Shown one piece after another: positions 22,001-29,886 of a stretch of 40,646 nt of DNA. The stretch comes from JAOZHU01 sp964632845 (lineage in GTDB: Archaea > Thermoproteota > Bathyarchaeia > Bathyarchaeales > Bathycorpusculaceae), in the NCBI GenBank assembly GCA_964632845.1, contig CAZWDU010000016.1, forward strand, positions 1 to 40,646, given 5' to 3'. Position 1 is the first letter of the stretch. Each line of letters starts with the position of its first letter. The position numbers were made by a program, and so were the translations under genes. A model generated the notes under the pieces. It saw only the letters and a list, made by a program, of their open reading frames with translations. It had not been told where the DNA came from and made no database searches.

Positions 22001-23314
22001 CGGGAGAGAGCAAGTGGCACTGACAAATTCGACAACTTCGGATTCGCACCCACAATCAGCGGATTCAGCGAAAACGAAGACTTCACCACATACACTGAAC
22101 TCGACCCAAATAATCACATTACCATATTCGGAACAAACCATGTTGACGCAACCATAACCCGAAATGAAGATGCATATCTCTACAAGGACAAAGGCGCAGG
22201 ATACTTCGAAGATTTTGAGCATAAAGTTGACTTTAAAGTAGCATCGACATCTACTGTCAATTCCGTAGCTGGAATTTGGGCGGTAACTAATGACGTAAAC
22301 GATGTCACTGGCTTAAGACTCGCAGGCAAAACCGTCATTGTTGTTAAGTTCCATCATAACGATGCCACTCACCAAGCTATTCATCTACAAGAACTCTATG
22401 GCGGCACTGAGTACACTACCTGCAGCATACAACCATACAACACTTGGTATTACCTAACAATCAAAAAAATAGGAACAGCATTAACATGTAAAATCTACAG
22501 TGATTCGGCACGCACAAACATTTTAGCCACTCTCAGCTTAACCCTACATGGAAACTGGAATTTCCGGTATATATTCGGGGCTATCTCAGACAACACTGGC
22601 AATGCATACCAAACGGATGTTGACATTGAAAACCTTAATCTTCAAGAAGGAGGTGCATCACCCCCTCCGCCTACTCCGACGCCAACGCCAACCCCAACGG
22701 CTACGCCAACACCGACACCTACGCCACCACCAACCACCGAAGACTTCACAACCTACACCGAAGTTGACCCAAACAACCATATTACCATAGCAAGCTCAAC
22801 ACACATAGATTTCATTTCTTACTGCAATGAAGATGCTTATGTTTACAAGGATAAAGGAGTTGGGCATTTCACTGACTTCACTCATTTGGTTGATGGCAAG
22901 TTCGGAGACAGGGGTAACTATAACGGTTGGGGTGTTTTTTGTCCTTATGTATTAAGCGTAGATACAGTTGATGATACCAAAGGCCTGCTTACTGCTGGCA
23001 AAACCGCCATTTGGGTGCAAATTAATATCGCCGAAGCATCAAGTTTGGTTTCACTTAAGGAATCATACGGCGGAAATGAATATACGTCTGCTGACTCAAT
23101 TCTGCTAAACACTTGGAGATACTTTAAAATTGTTAAAAGCGGAACAAGCCTTGCTCTCTATGTTTACAGTGATTCTGCACGCACTAACTTGGTTACTGCG
23201 TTATCGTTGACACTTCACGCAAACCACTCTTTCCGATATGTCTTTGCTGGAGATACTCGCAACGAAGGCTATTACGTCTATGCTGATACTGACATAGAGA
23301 ACTTAATCATCTAA
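19073..23314 (+). CDS. Giant secreted multidomain protein, receptor-binding / fibre candidate
   Basis: 1413 residues, ATG 19073 with GGGGGAT upstream. Signal peptide at about 5-31 (IATLLLVIIIVASTFLTL, cleavage after VKA-D). Residues 32-800 are a large region rich in Tyr, Trp, Asp and Gly, resembling a secreted carbohydrate-active or adhesion domain; I recognise no catalytic motif. Residues about 807-1000 (YDNFDDNSRDTTKW start) look like a concanavalin-type lectin domain. Two copies of a DFTTYTE-DPNNHITI domain follow (about 1002-1195 and 1223-1413), joined by a PTPTPT linker. No C-terminal TM is seen, so it must bind another surface component. It makes up over a fifth of the element. Confidence 0.78.
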   Translation: MKLKIATLLLVIIIVASTFLTLYEVPIVKADAITDAISLGLDWLDRMTYCEINETHAVALESPSLSFRMKRSDGYWTIFGKKTDINLPPSATMIRGGCTDPQATTDDLDLIHWEIDNQRMKYFWDIDGDGEYDDATLYVEYATMEGGDNTVVDGKITQYQDCGVSLQLYLEDQLVMNQVSLNAEFDSQIGKTWGWAGRRYTIRPTTKGLADLYAWLGTTQFSWLGGQTYQQVRGIDYCDRALKLYRTWYGSGYIIDRFDGHYGATLTVRPYAGQYGIPNYPPNPDLILEPWRQNPPDYSTYYVDSPSSNWYSYANAPNMNGRNSANVLRHTSVSRHIMPENEEWPNCPFQCSDTQFIYAYKSRTGFEWARNTYISNGFEFDLINYQDVDSWAILPGTDVILGIGTDAKSIRACHDMYKYGANVPYGLSTLKTEFIDSATWDGNGIAFDSWRGTSLGWPYPAYGTHNTATYGNALIQYYKLTSDSTIGAKADEVIGVLLMLQNKLGQAVFSRSKTQSYYRAEFVGSFLPGYAVAYSFGQQDIYSAGWTDMLYGALEFLGIFEQDPQSMSYPCIGNAECTIPSVWTLIQYKTTGRTPTNPQQAEYTCTFQDNVVAYTDHGGSWGGDGDTEIVSQNLQSTYLGGDTGNLYRHTGKLDRIRMYAGGPGEAWASIQYEWTFTLANSVSNWRTKVYFTVPDYYGFRVAGENSLTVTASLYNSGGQLITEDSRVPIQNLHGNTRQSGTGGKMIVYNDMAKLDSLASGTYTVKLKFRVYKGGADATELYLGYIGDWSYKLALPMGLEYFGYDVGWYDNFDDNSRDTTKWDELEWNEASVAETGNTLQVTAPSGAGQAGSGYVTTNAYNINGYAATVEIPEFDNLDEMILQICTTKTTNSDPFYQNSWYRILKNRYDNNIYIQSRISGGAVNTQVVTSWISAVGTLTISVVNGVISFYENGVLKYSESYALPSYNCYVYVFTSTLRERASGTDKFDNFGFAPTISGFSENEDFTTYTELDPNNHITIFGTNHVDATITRNEDAYLYKDKGAGYFEDFEHKVDFKVASTSTVNSVAGIWAVTNDVNDVTGLRLAGKTVIVVKFHHNDATHQAIHLQELYGGTEYTTCSIQPYNTWYYLTIKKIGTALTCKIYSDSARTNILATLSLTLHGNWNFRYIFGAISDNTGNAYQTDVDIENLNLQEGGASPPPPTPTPTPTPTATPTPTPTPPPTTEDFTTYTEVDPNNHITIASSTHIDFISYCNEDAYVYKDKGVGHFTDFTHLVDGKFGDRGNYNGWGVFCPYVLSVDTVDDTKGLLTAGKTAIWVQINIAEASSLVSLKESYGGNEYTSADSILLNTWRYFKIVKSGTSLALYVYSDSARTNLVTALSLTLHANHSFRYVFAGDTRNEGYYVYADTDIENLII

Positions 23315-23361
23315 CACGAAAACATAAAAACGCCATTCTTAACTTCCCCTTTTTCTTTCAG

Positions 23362-23378
23362 TGATGCGTTACGCATCA
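23362..23378. promoter_or_regulatory. 17-bp palindrome, GCGTTACGC core (copy 2)
   Basis: TGATGCGTTACGCATCA, eight-base arms around one T, about 70 bases before ATG 23445 of int(N). Same core as the palindrome at 5888-5906, with one position changed on both arms. Confidence 0.62.
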
Positions 23379-23397
23379 AAAACTCTCCAACTGCATA

Positions 23398-23417
23398 TAT
23401 ACGCATGTATGCGTATA
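23398..23417. promoter_or_regulatory. 20-bp inverted repeat overlapping a TATA-like site, int promoter
   Basis: TATACGCA (23398-23405), TGTA, TGCGTATA (23410-23417). The adjoining GCATATATA (23393-23401) could be the TATA box, about 45 bases before ATG 23445. A repressor here would switch the integrase; the RHH/CcdA-like N-terminus of int itself is one candidate. Confidence 0.55.
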
Positions 23418-23444
23418 CGTACGGATGGGGAGAGCGAAAGCAGG

Positions 23445-23670
23445 ATGCGCAAAAAAGTGAGCATAACAATAGACCAAAAAATCTACGAAAAAGCCCACAA
23501 ATTAGGCTTAAACGTCTCCAAAATCGCAGAAAACGCCCTCTTAAGCCACATAGACGCAATAGAAAACATCAACCAACCAAAACAACCCTTTTCCGTCCAC
23601 GCTTTCCCGCAGGAAAGGGTGGAGTGGACCGGGCGGGATTTGAACCCGCGGCTTCTTGATTGCGAATCAA
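23445..23670 (+). CDS. int: SSV-type integrase, N-terminal fragment int(N)
   Basis: N-terminal 75 codons of the recombinase whose remainder is at 4056-4948. MRKKVSITIDQKIYEKAH then KLGLNVSKIAENALLSHI resembles a CcdA-antitoxin-type RHH domain, an unusual N-terminus for this enzyme class. A Pro/Gln linker and the codons VEWTGRD then follow into the tRNA antisense core. In the integrated state the frame runs on through the tRNA gene and would stop at 23780, giving a hybrid without catalytic residues. ATG 23445 was chosen because the conserved RHH start begins there. Confidence 0.85.
23622..23670. repeat. attR: 49-bp direct repeat forming the 3' half of tRNA-Ala
   Basis: Exact copy of 4007-4055. 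It restores the tRNA from the anticodon loop to the 3' end and at the same time encodes part of int(N) on the opposite strand. Confidence 0.95.
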
Positions 23671-23699
23671 GCGTTCATACCAGACTGAACTACCGGCCC
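23625..23699 (-). tRNA. tRNA-Ala (anticodon CGC)
   Basis: 75 bases, 3' CCA not encoded. Acceptor GGGCCGG pairs with CCGGTCC, including the G3:U70 pair that identifies alanine tRNAs, with discriminator A73. Anticodon stem CTTGA/TCAAG encloses loop TTCGCAA, so the anticodon is CGC at 23662-23664. The T-loop is GTTCAAATC. The gene is intact because the element supplies an identical 3' half. Confidence 0.95.
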
Positions 23700-23849
23700 A
23701 GTACTTGCCATCCTACAGAGTTGCATGCAGTAAGAGAATTTAGCGTTTTCGGCTTTTTTTCACCTGTTGCATCTGTGTAGTCAAGCGTTGCCACTGTCCA
23801 GTTGTGCTATTGGGGGTACAAAAAAATAGCGGGGTTGATTATGAAAAGC

Positions 23850-24221
23850 TTAGACGTACTTTTTGCATTTGTAGCAATACCATCTTTGGTACTGCTGGAT
23901 ATAGCTTAGTGGACCACCGCATGTTGAACATATTTGCTGACTTGACTGAGCTGCCTGTGTAGCTTGCGCTGGTTGCGCGGCGCTTGCGGGTTGGGCTGCA
24001 GATGGTTTCAGAAGCACGAAGTCTCCTGCGCCTTGAATGTTGTCCCAAGCGACATCTTGGATATCGCCGTTCTTATCTTCAATGCTCAGTGAGATTCCGG
24101 CTTTTCCAACTGTGAAACCCACATCTTTAACTGTTCCCGCGATGTTTCCATCTGAGTCGATAACCGTCATGCCTACAAGTTTGTCTTTGGTGACGCTTTT
24201 CTCTTTTTGTGGTTTAGACAA
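23850..24221 (-). CDS. PRC-barrel protein with C-terminal zinc ribbon
   Basis: 123 residues. Residues about 12-70 (KLVGMTVIDSDGNIAGTV...VAWDNIQGAGDFVLLK) form a PRC-barrel beta domain. An Ala/Gln-rich linker follows, then CSTCGGPLSYI and WYCYKCKKYV, a zinc ribbon. PRC-barrel proteins of archaea are small adaptor proteins, some linked to RNA metabolism or cell division; no specific role can be claimed. First chromosomal gene after the element; a second PRC protein is at 37889. Confidence 0.8.
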   Translation of the reverse strand: MSKPQKEKSVTKDKLVGMTVIDSDGNIAGTVKDVGFTVGKAGISLSIEDKNGDIQDVAWDNIQGAGDFVLLKPSAAQPASAAQPAQATQAAQSSQQICSTCGGPLSYIQQYQRWYCYKCKKYV

Positions 24222-24411
24222 TGAAACACCTCAGAGATAGTATCTAACGGTGTAGGGTTTTATAAGCTTTAACCATGTTGTGCGCTGCAGTGCTGATAGT
24301 GGGAAGCGGTAGATACGAGTTTGTGCAGTATTTGTTCTTTAATGGGTTTAGTTGAAAGCGAAGTCTTATTAACTTACCATTTGCATTTGGAGTGAACGGA
24401 GAAAAGATGCC

Positions 24412-24963
24412 TTGAAGCCAAACATCATTGGAATTATCGGAGGTATATTGGCGTTCGTTAGTTTGGCGTTGCCATGGTGGACAATGTCCGTTTCAAGTTC
24501 ATTTGCTACTTACGGCAACTTTGCAGTTGATGCCTCAGTGTATCCGTATATGGCAGGTATGTCGGGGCTGGATATGACAACGGGAATAAGTCTTTGGTAC
24601 GGCTGGGTTGCGTTAGCTCTCATTATAGTAGGCGGGTTGCTAGGCATAATAAGCAGCTTAAAGCTTGTTGAAGCAAAAATTTTGTCCATCGGTGGGGCGC
24701 TTGTTCTGATTTCCGTCCTAATTTTCGCGGTGGGGCTGCAACTGGATTTTCTCAATGTGCCCCCAACTGAAGGCGTGCCCGCATTCGCGTTATTCGGCAG
24801 CGGTTCACTCTCTGAATCGGGCTACAACGTAAGTTACACTGCCTATCTATCATTCGGTTTCTGGACAGCATTAGTTGCTGCAATACTAATGTTTGTCGCC
24901 TCAAGAAAGAAAAACTCAACAAGGATTGAAGCTTCTCTGCCGGTTCCACCTGCGTACCAGTAA
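24412..24963 (+). CDS. Four-TM membrane protein, unknown
   Basis: 183 residues from TTG 24412, with GGAG ten bases upstream. Four TM segments: IIGIIGGILAFVSLALPWW, WVALALIIVGGLLGIIS, ILSIGGALVLISVLIFAVGL and YLSFGFWTALVAAILMFVA, with a polar external loop after the first. The pattern resembles small archaeal DUF-type membrane proteins with an early LPWW motif. It stands alone between two divergent or convergent neighbours. Confidence 0.65.
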   Translation: MKPNIIGIIGGILAFVSLALPWWTMSVSSSFATYGNFAVDASVYPYMAGMSGLDMTTGISLWYGWVALALIIVGGLLGIISSLKLVEAKILSIGGALVLISVLIFAVGLQLDFLNVPPTEGVPAFALFGSGSLSESGYNVSYTAYLSFGFWTALVAAILMFVASRKKNSTRIEASLPVPPAYQ

Positions 24964-25024
24964 ACCTTTCTATCTTTTCCATCACTTTTTCTTAGAAATT
25001 TACAAGTGAAGACTGCACAAGTGC

Positions 25025-28000
25025 CTAGTGGAGTGCAACGTAAATCTTCTTGTCATCCACTTGATACGTACACCATTCAGCGTCAATCTCGCTACGGTTG
25101 CGGTGCAAGTATACTTTTTTGGTGCGAACCAATTCCGCCATCTCCTGCAAATACGACTCTAAAAGCCCTCTGCTTTCGTCGTCAAGCTCGGCGATGTGCA
25201 CGGCGTCTAAAACGTCGGTTGGCAGGTAACCGCGTTCTTTCCGTAAGGCTTGTACACGACGTGCTAAGTCCCGCATAAGCCCTTCGCCTAACAGTTTTTC
25301 ATCACGGTGCCCACTCACGAACACGTAGATTTCGCCTTCTGAAGCAGAAACCCAGTTCTCACCTGAAACGTAATCTGGAACTTTCTGGCTGTACTCGGCA
25401 GCCTTAATATTTGTCAACTCCAAAAACAAGGCTTCTACGCTTTGCAGGCTGTTAGCGACTTTGTCCGGTGCGACAACAACTGCTTTGCTCAGGGGCCATC
25501 TTCGCTTAAGCTTTGCCTGTTGCCTAGCAGCGTAAACCAACGAAACGCATTTGAATAGGGTGTCAAAGGTTTCTTCGACGGTTTCGTTGCGCATTTTCTC
25601 GTCTGGTTCAGGCCAACTTTCAAAGTTCACGGATTCAGACAGAGCAGGCTCAAGTTTCTTGTACACTTTCTGGTATAAGGCTTCGCTGAGGTGAGGCGTG
25701 ACAGGGTTGAAAAGCAGCGTTATGGTCTTCAACGTGTAATGAAGTATGGCGTATATTGCGTGTCGTCTCTGAAGCGTTTCAGGGTCGTCTGTCCACAATT
25801 CCTTTCGTATCATGGGCACGTAAAGCCTGCTCAACGTTTCGATGACGAAATCCTCTAAAACTGCGAGCGCAGAGTTAAACTGGCATGCCTCAAGCTTATC
25901 CGTGTACTCTCGGATTGTGTTTTGAAGCTTTGAGAGTAGCCACTGATCTGGCGGCTGCAGTACATCAGAATTTTTGCTCAAGTTCAGCTGGCTATCTGCT
26001 GGCTTAAACTCGTCAAACTCGGCGTTTTGCAGGAAAAACCTGCTTAAATGATACAGCGTGGACAGCACTTGATACGACCGTCGGTTAAGCTCTTGCAAGT
26101 CAAAGTTCATGAAATCTATTGGCGCGCACTTTCGCATCATGTAAAACCTGCACAAGTCCGCCGAGTACTTGTCAAGAAGCTTATTGGTTTCAACCACGTT
26201 GCCCAAGCTTTTGCTCATCTTTCTTCCCCGCGCATCCTGCGTTAAGCCTTGGAACAAGAACGCGTGATATGGGCTTTCAGGCTTTCCCGTCAATATAACA
26301 TGCTCCAGCAGAAGCGAGTTAGCCCACCCGCGAGTCTGGTCTATGCCTTCGGTTAGGAAGTCGGTGGGCACAAACTTTGCTACTTCCTCATCGGTAAACC
26401 GTGCATGCGGTGCGGCACCACTGTTGTGCCACGTATCTAAAACGTAATCTTCCCTGTGCATTGTGCCGCCGCACTTGTGGCATTTAAGCGTGACGCGGTC
26501 AACCCATGGCTTATGTAGCTCGAAGTTCTCCGGCACCTTCTCCAACGCGTCAGCTATCAGTTCTTTTTTGCTGTCTATAACGCGTTTTTGTCCGCAGTTT
26601 TCACAAGCCCATATTGGCAAGGGTGTGCCCCAGATGCGTTCGCGTGAGATGCACCATGGTTTGCCCTCTTTCAAGAATGCTACAAAACGGTTTTTCGGCT
26701 CGTCAAAGTAATACGTGACTTTTTCCGCGGCTTCAAGGACTTTGCTGTTTATTTTGTCCGTGCGCAGGAAATACTCTTTTCTTGCCAGCCAAACCAGCTT
26801 GTGATGTGACCGCCAGCACGTCGGATATTCGTGCTTGGCTTTGCTGACTTTCACAAGGGCATTCCTGCTACGCAGCTCTTCAACTACTAAGGCGTCTGCG
26901 TCCCTTGCGAAAACACCGTTGAACACGCCAGCGTCCTTCGTGAATTTGACTTCGTCGTCGAATGGCGCGAAGATAGGTACGCCACGTCTTTGGGCAGCCC
27001 AGAAGTCGTCTTCGCCGTTTCCAGGTGACAAGTGTACAACGCCTGTGGCCGTGTTGAGGTCTACGAAGTCTTCGCCGATAACCTTGTGCACCAACTCATG
27101 TTTGTCCTCTAGCTCTGCTTGCTGGGGGATTATGTCCTTAAGCGGGTAATCATATTTTGTTCCTTCCAGAGTTTTGCCCGCTATTATCTCGGCTATTTCG
27201 TATTTTGTTATGTCGAGTTCTTGCATGACGGGTTCCACGCGTTGCCGCGCCATAATCCATGTTTCATCGTCAACCCGCACTTTGGCGTATTCAGCTTCCG
27301 GCTGTACAGCAAGCAGGGTGTCGGTTATTATGGTGAAGGGCATGGTGGTCCACACGAGGAAGAACTCGTTCTGGCTGTCTGCTCGCTTAAATTTGAAGTA
27401 CAGGGATGGGTCTTCAACTTCTTTGTAGGAGCCTTCGTAGCCTACTTCGGCGCTGCTGAGCGAGGTTTGGCAGCCTGGGCAGTAAGCCACCACATAATAG
27501 CCTTCTTCAAGAAGGTTTTGTTCCCAAGCGCGTTTGAGGATTTGCCATTCTCGCTCGATGTACTCGTCGCGGTAAGTCCAGTAAGCTTTGTCCTGATTAA
27601 TCGCTATGCCGAGGCGGCTGTCAGCTTCAAGCCACATTTGGTGGTAGCGCATGATGGCTTTTTTGCATTCTTCTATGAAGCGTTCCATGCCGTATTTTTC
27701 GATGGATTCGCGCTTGTTCTTCACGCCCAGAAGCTTTTCCACTTCCAGTTCCACGGGTAAGCCTTGGCAGTCCCAGCCCGCCCAGAAAGGTATGTAGTAG
27801 CCTTGCATGGTTTTCCATCGGTAGCGGATGTCTTTCATCACGCGTCCTCTGGCGTGTCCAATGTGTGGAATTCCGTTCAGGGTGGGTGGTCCTTCAACGT
27901 AGCCTAAAATGCCTTTGCAGTTGTCTATTTTGTGTTCTAGTTTTTCGCGTATCTGGTTGGTTGTCCAGAACTCGCGGATTTCTTTTTCTAGTTCAAGTGG

Positions 28001-28054
28001 GCGATAATCTGGCGTAAGGCTCAGGTTTGAATCAGCGTTTGGTTTGGTGGTCAC
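25025..28054 (-). CDS. ileS: Isoleucyl-tRNA synthetase
   Basis: Class Ia synthetase charging tRNA-Ile with isoleucine, cytosolic. HIGH motif is PHIGHARG (residues 64-67 from GTG 28054), KMSKS is RKMSKSLGN near residue 610. Zinc-finger pairs WACENCGQ and LKCHKCGG lie in the expected insertion and a CP1 editing domain lies between. Length 1009 fits archaeal/eukaryotic-type IleRS. The frame stays open to 28252, but upstream codons look like non-coding sequence and a TATA box sits at about 28092-28103 on this strand, so GTG 28054 is the better start. Confidence 0.95.
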   Translation of the reverse strand: MTTKPNADSNLSLTPDYRPLELEKEIREFWTTNQIREKLEHKIDNCKGILGYVEGPPTLNGIPHIGHARGRVMKDIRYRWKTMQGYYIPFWAGWDCQGLPVELEVEKLLGVKNKRESIEKYGMERFIEECKKAIMRYHQMWLEADSRLGIAINQDKAYWTYRDEYIEREWQILKRAWEQNLLEEGYYVVAYCPGCQTSLSSAEVGYEGSYKEVEDPSLYFKFKRADSQNEFFLVWTTMPFTIITDTLLAVQPEAEYAKVRVDDETWIMARQRVEPVMQELDITKYEIAEIIAGKTLEGTKYDYPLKDIIPQQAELEDKHELVHKVIGEDFVDLNTATGVVHLSPGNGEDDFWAAQRRGVPIFAPFDDEVKFTKDAGVFNGVFARDADALVVEELRSRNALVKVSKAKHEYPTCWRSHHKLVWLARKEYFLRTDKINSKVLEAAEKVTYYFDEPKNRFVAFLKEGKPWCISRERIWGTPLPIWACENCGQKRVIDSKKELIADALEKVPENFELHKPWVDRVTLKCHKCGGTMHREDYVLDTWHNSGAAPHARFTDEEVAKFVPTDFLTEGIDQTRGWANSLLLEHVILTGKPESPYHAFLFQGLTQDARGRKMSKSLGNVVETNKLLDKYSADLCRFYMMRKCAPIDFMNFDLQELNRRSYQVLSTLYHLSRFFLQNAEFDEFKPADSQLNLSKNSDVLQPPDQWLLSKLQNTIREYTDKLEACQFNSALAVLEDFVIETLSRLYVPMIRKELWTDDPETLQRRHAIYAILHYTLKTITLLFNPVTPHLSEALYQKVYKKLEPALSESVNFESWPEPDEKMRNETVEETFDTLFKCVSLVYAARQQAKLKRRWPLSKAVVVAPDKVANSLQSVEALFLELTNIKAAEYSQKVPDYVSGENWVSASEGEIYVFVSGHRDEKLLGEGLMRDLARRVQALRKERGYLPTDVLDAVHIAELDDESRGLLESYLQEMAELVRTKKVYLHRNRSEIDAEWCTYQVDDKKIYVALH

Positions 28055-28091
28055 CGTGCATCCCAGTATATCCGCAAATACAAGGCGATAG

Positions 28092-28104
28092 TATATAAAA
28101 GCAT
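28092..28104. promoter_or_regulatory. Bidirectional TATA box between ileS and the glycosyltransferase
   Basis: TATATAAAAG reads as a TATA box rightward and as CTTTTATATA leftward. It is about 40 bases before GTG 28054 (leftward) and 55 before ATG 28155 (rightward). Confidence 0.55.
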
Positions 28105-28154
28105 TAGCGTCTCTATGAGATAAGCAAAAGCAGTTGCTGCTAGGAAATGCAATT

Positions 28155-29342
28155 ATGGACAAGTTTCGGTTAGCCGTTTTCAACACGCAACCGCCGCATT
28201 TGTATTTTGGGGGCGTAGAGCGGCGGATAATCGAAACTACAAAGCGCCTCATCAGCCAAGCTGAAATTACAGTTTACAGTGGCACAAAAGCAGGATTCAA
28301 AAAACCCACCGTTATCAACGGCGTATCTTTTGTTCCCTGCCAGTCCACAGACAAGCTCTTTCCAGTGGACGACTGGGTTTTCAACAGAAGCGTGTCCAAA
28401 AAAGCCAGCGAGATTAACGCTGATGTGTATGAAGCTCACCTTTCAAGCGGTTATGGGCTTTTGAAGGCATTAAAAAAGCAGGGCAGTAGCAAGCCGTTTA
28501 TACACACGGTTCACGGCGTCCTCGCCGACGAATATCAACAGGCGAAACAAAACGGTTACCAAGCTTTCAGAGGCCGAATTGCCAATCAGTTTATGCGTAG
28601 ACTTGCAAAATTGGAAGGAGAAACAGCCAAAAACGCGACGCTCATAGTTACAATAAGCAAGTATTCACTTGAGAACATGCGGAAATACTATGATGTTGAC
28701 AAGTCGAAAGTTCGGATTGTTCCCAACGGAGTTGACGCAGAAAAATTCAAGCCCACAGAAGACCAGCAGGCGGCAAAGCGACAGTTTGGGTTAGATGACC
28801 AGCCCGTTGTGCTTTTTGTCGGCAGTTTAATCCCGCGTAAAGGTTTGCATTTTCTGGTTGAAGCCGCTAAAAAAGTCGTCAAGCAGCAGGCAGATGCCAA
28901 GTTTGTGATTGTCGGTGATGGTCCGCTTAAGAATCAGTTGCTGTCTGATTTGGGTAATGCTAACGTTTCAGGCAACTTTGTATTTTTAAGCGGATTAAGT
29001 GAAGATGCGCTTGCAGCGGTTTATAGTTGTGCTGACTTGTTTGTTTTGCCGTCTGTTCAGGAAGGGCAGGGTATCGTGTTGTTGGAGGCGCAGGCGTCAG
29101 CGAAGCCTGTGGTTGCGTTTAACGTGGGCGGCGTGAACGAGGCAGTTCTCCGCGGCGAAACAGGGTTGCTTGTTAACCGCGGCAACAGCGATGAGTTGGC
29201 TGATGCGTTACTGAAGCTTTTATCAGACAGATCGTTGCGTGAAAAGATGGGTGTACGTGGCAGAAGGTTTGTTGTGGACAATTTTACGTGGGATATTTGT
29301 GCTGAAAAGATGCTTGCGGTCTACCGTGAAGCCGTAAGTTAG
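28155..29342 (+). CDS. Glycosyltransferase family 4 (GT-B fold)
   Basis: 395 residues from ATG 28155. It has the N-terminal GGVERRI acceptor motif, HTVHGV, IVPNGVD, the hinge motif VLFVGSLIPRKG, VIVGDGP, and the donor-binding LFVLPSVQEGQGIVLLEA followed by KPVVAFNVGGVNEAV. These are characteristic of retaining GT4 enzymes that transfer a sugar from a nucleotide donor to lipid or polysaccharide, usually at the inner membrane face. Donor and acceptor are not predictable. Convergent overlap of four bases with the next gene. Confidence 0.92.
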   Translation: MDKFRLAVFNTQPPHLYFGGVERRIIETTKRLISQAEITVYSGTKAGFKKPTVINGVSFVPCQSTDKLFPVDDWVFNRSVSKKASEINADVYEAHLSSGYGLLKALKKQGSSKPFIHTVHGVLADEYQQAKQNGYQAFRGRIANQFMRRLAKLEGETAKNATLIVTISKYSLENMRKYYDVDKSKVRIVPNGVDAEKFKPTEDQQAAKRQFGLDDQPVVLFVGSLIPRKGLHFLVEAAKKVVKQQADAKFVIVGDGPLKNQLLSDLGNANVSGNFVFLSGLSEDALAAVYSCADLFVLPSVQEGQGIVLLEAQASAKPVVAFNVGGVNEAVLRGETGLLVNRGNSDELADALLKLLSDRSLREKMGVRGRRFVVDNFTWDICAEKMLAVYREAVS

Positions 29343-29878
29343 CAGCATGACACGTTGACGGCTTTTGTTAACCGTTTAAATTCGTCTCCGCTCATCCATT
29401 CTGTTTTCAAGTAATCGCAGATTCTTTCGTCGCTGAGTCCCAGCCGCCTCGCTTCCTGCACCGTGTAGCGGTACGCTTCCACTTCCGTTGGCCTATCCAC
29501 GTAGGCGTAGCGACTGTCAAAAAGCTCCCTGCCGTCCATGCGCTGTTTGACATGACAGAGTTCATGGATGACATCTAGGTAAATGTCCGTTTTGCCGCCG
29601 CTGTTCAAGTAGCGCGGGTTAACCAGTAAATGCCCCGTCACGTCGTCTACACCCATGTAGCCTCCGAACTTAGTGAATTCAATTTTAAGGTTGCGGAGAA
29701 CTTCTCCGGTTTTTTCTCCGAAAATTCGTTGCACGGCTTCTACTTTTTCGAAGCCTTTGAAGACATCGGTGAAGTTGCGGGTTGAAATGCCTAAAGGAGA
29801 TAGTTTGCGTAACCTGAGTTTTCTGAACATGCGGAAAACGCTGAACACGATGTACTCCAACCAGTTCACGTTTGACAC
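29339..29878 (-). CDS. Metallopeptidase-like HExxH protein
   Basis: 179 residues. DVIHELCHVKQ supplies HExxH (H105, E106, H109) and DRPTEVEAYRY supplies a downstream Glu (E132/E134) as a probable third zinc ligand, the gluzincin arrangement. The N-terminal 25 residues are hydrophobic and basic without a clear TM. Substrate unknown; it could be non-peptidase. It follows the 455-aa gene by eight bases, so these probably form one operon with the GNAT gene. Confidence 0.7.
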   Translation of the reverse strand: MSNVNWLEYIVFSVFRMFRKLRLRKLSPLGISTRNFTDVFKGFEKVEAVQRIFGEKTGEVLRNLKIEFTKFGGYMGVDDVTGHLLVNPRYLNSGGKTDIYLDVIHELCHVKQRMDGRELFDSRYAYVDRPTEVEAYRYTVQEARRLGLSDERICDYLKTEWMSGDEFKRLTKAVNVSCC

Positions 29879-29886
29879 CCACGCTC

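Larger units (their letters stand above)
4007..23670. mobile_element. Integrated virus-like element in tRNA-Ala(CGC), SSV-type integration
   Basis: A 19,615-bp unit bounded by a 49-bp perfect direct repeat. The right copy forms the 3' half of an intact tRNA-Ala gene; the left copy is the displaced 3' half with no 5' half. The recombinase gene is split between the two ends in one continuous frame. Contents are virus-like: short overlapping genes, many RHH and zinc-ribbon proteins, a P-loop ATPase, secreted and membrane-anchored surface proteins, and a Cas4-like nuclease. No insertion sequences or conjugation genes are recognisable. The core looks intact and the joined integrase frame is open, so excision could still be possible; whether it makes particles is unknown. 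Confidence 0.92.

Noticed and set aside
22670..22735. PTPTPT-coding stretch as a DNA satellite or frameshift hotspot
   Set aside because: It is a normal Pro/Thr linker in one continuous frame between two homologous domains.
23361..23780. A single 139-aa host protein including EWTGRDLNPRLLDCES
   Set aside because: That peptide is the antisense translation of the tRNA core. The frame is int(N) running accidentally through the tRNA gene in the integrated state.
27119..27760. 213-aa frame antisense to ileS
   Set aside because: Shadow of the strongly conserved IleRS frame; Phe/Val-rich composition typical of antisense reading.
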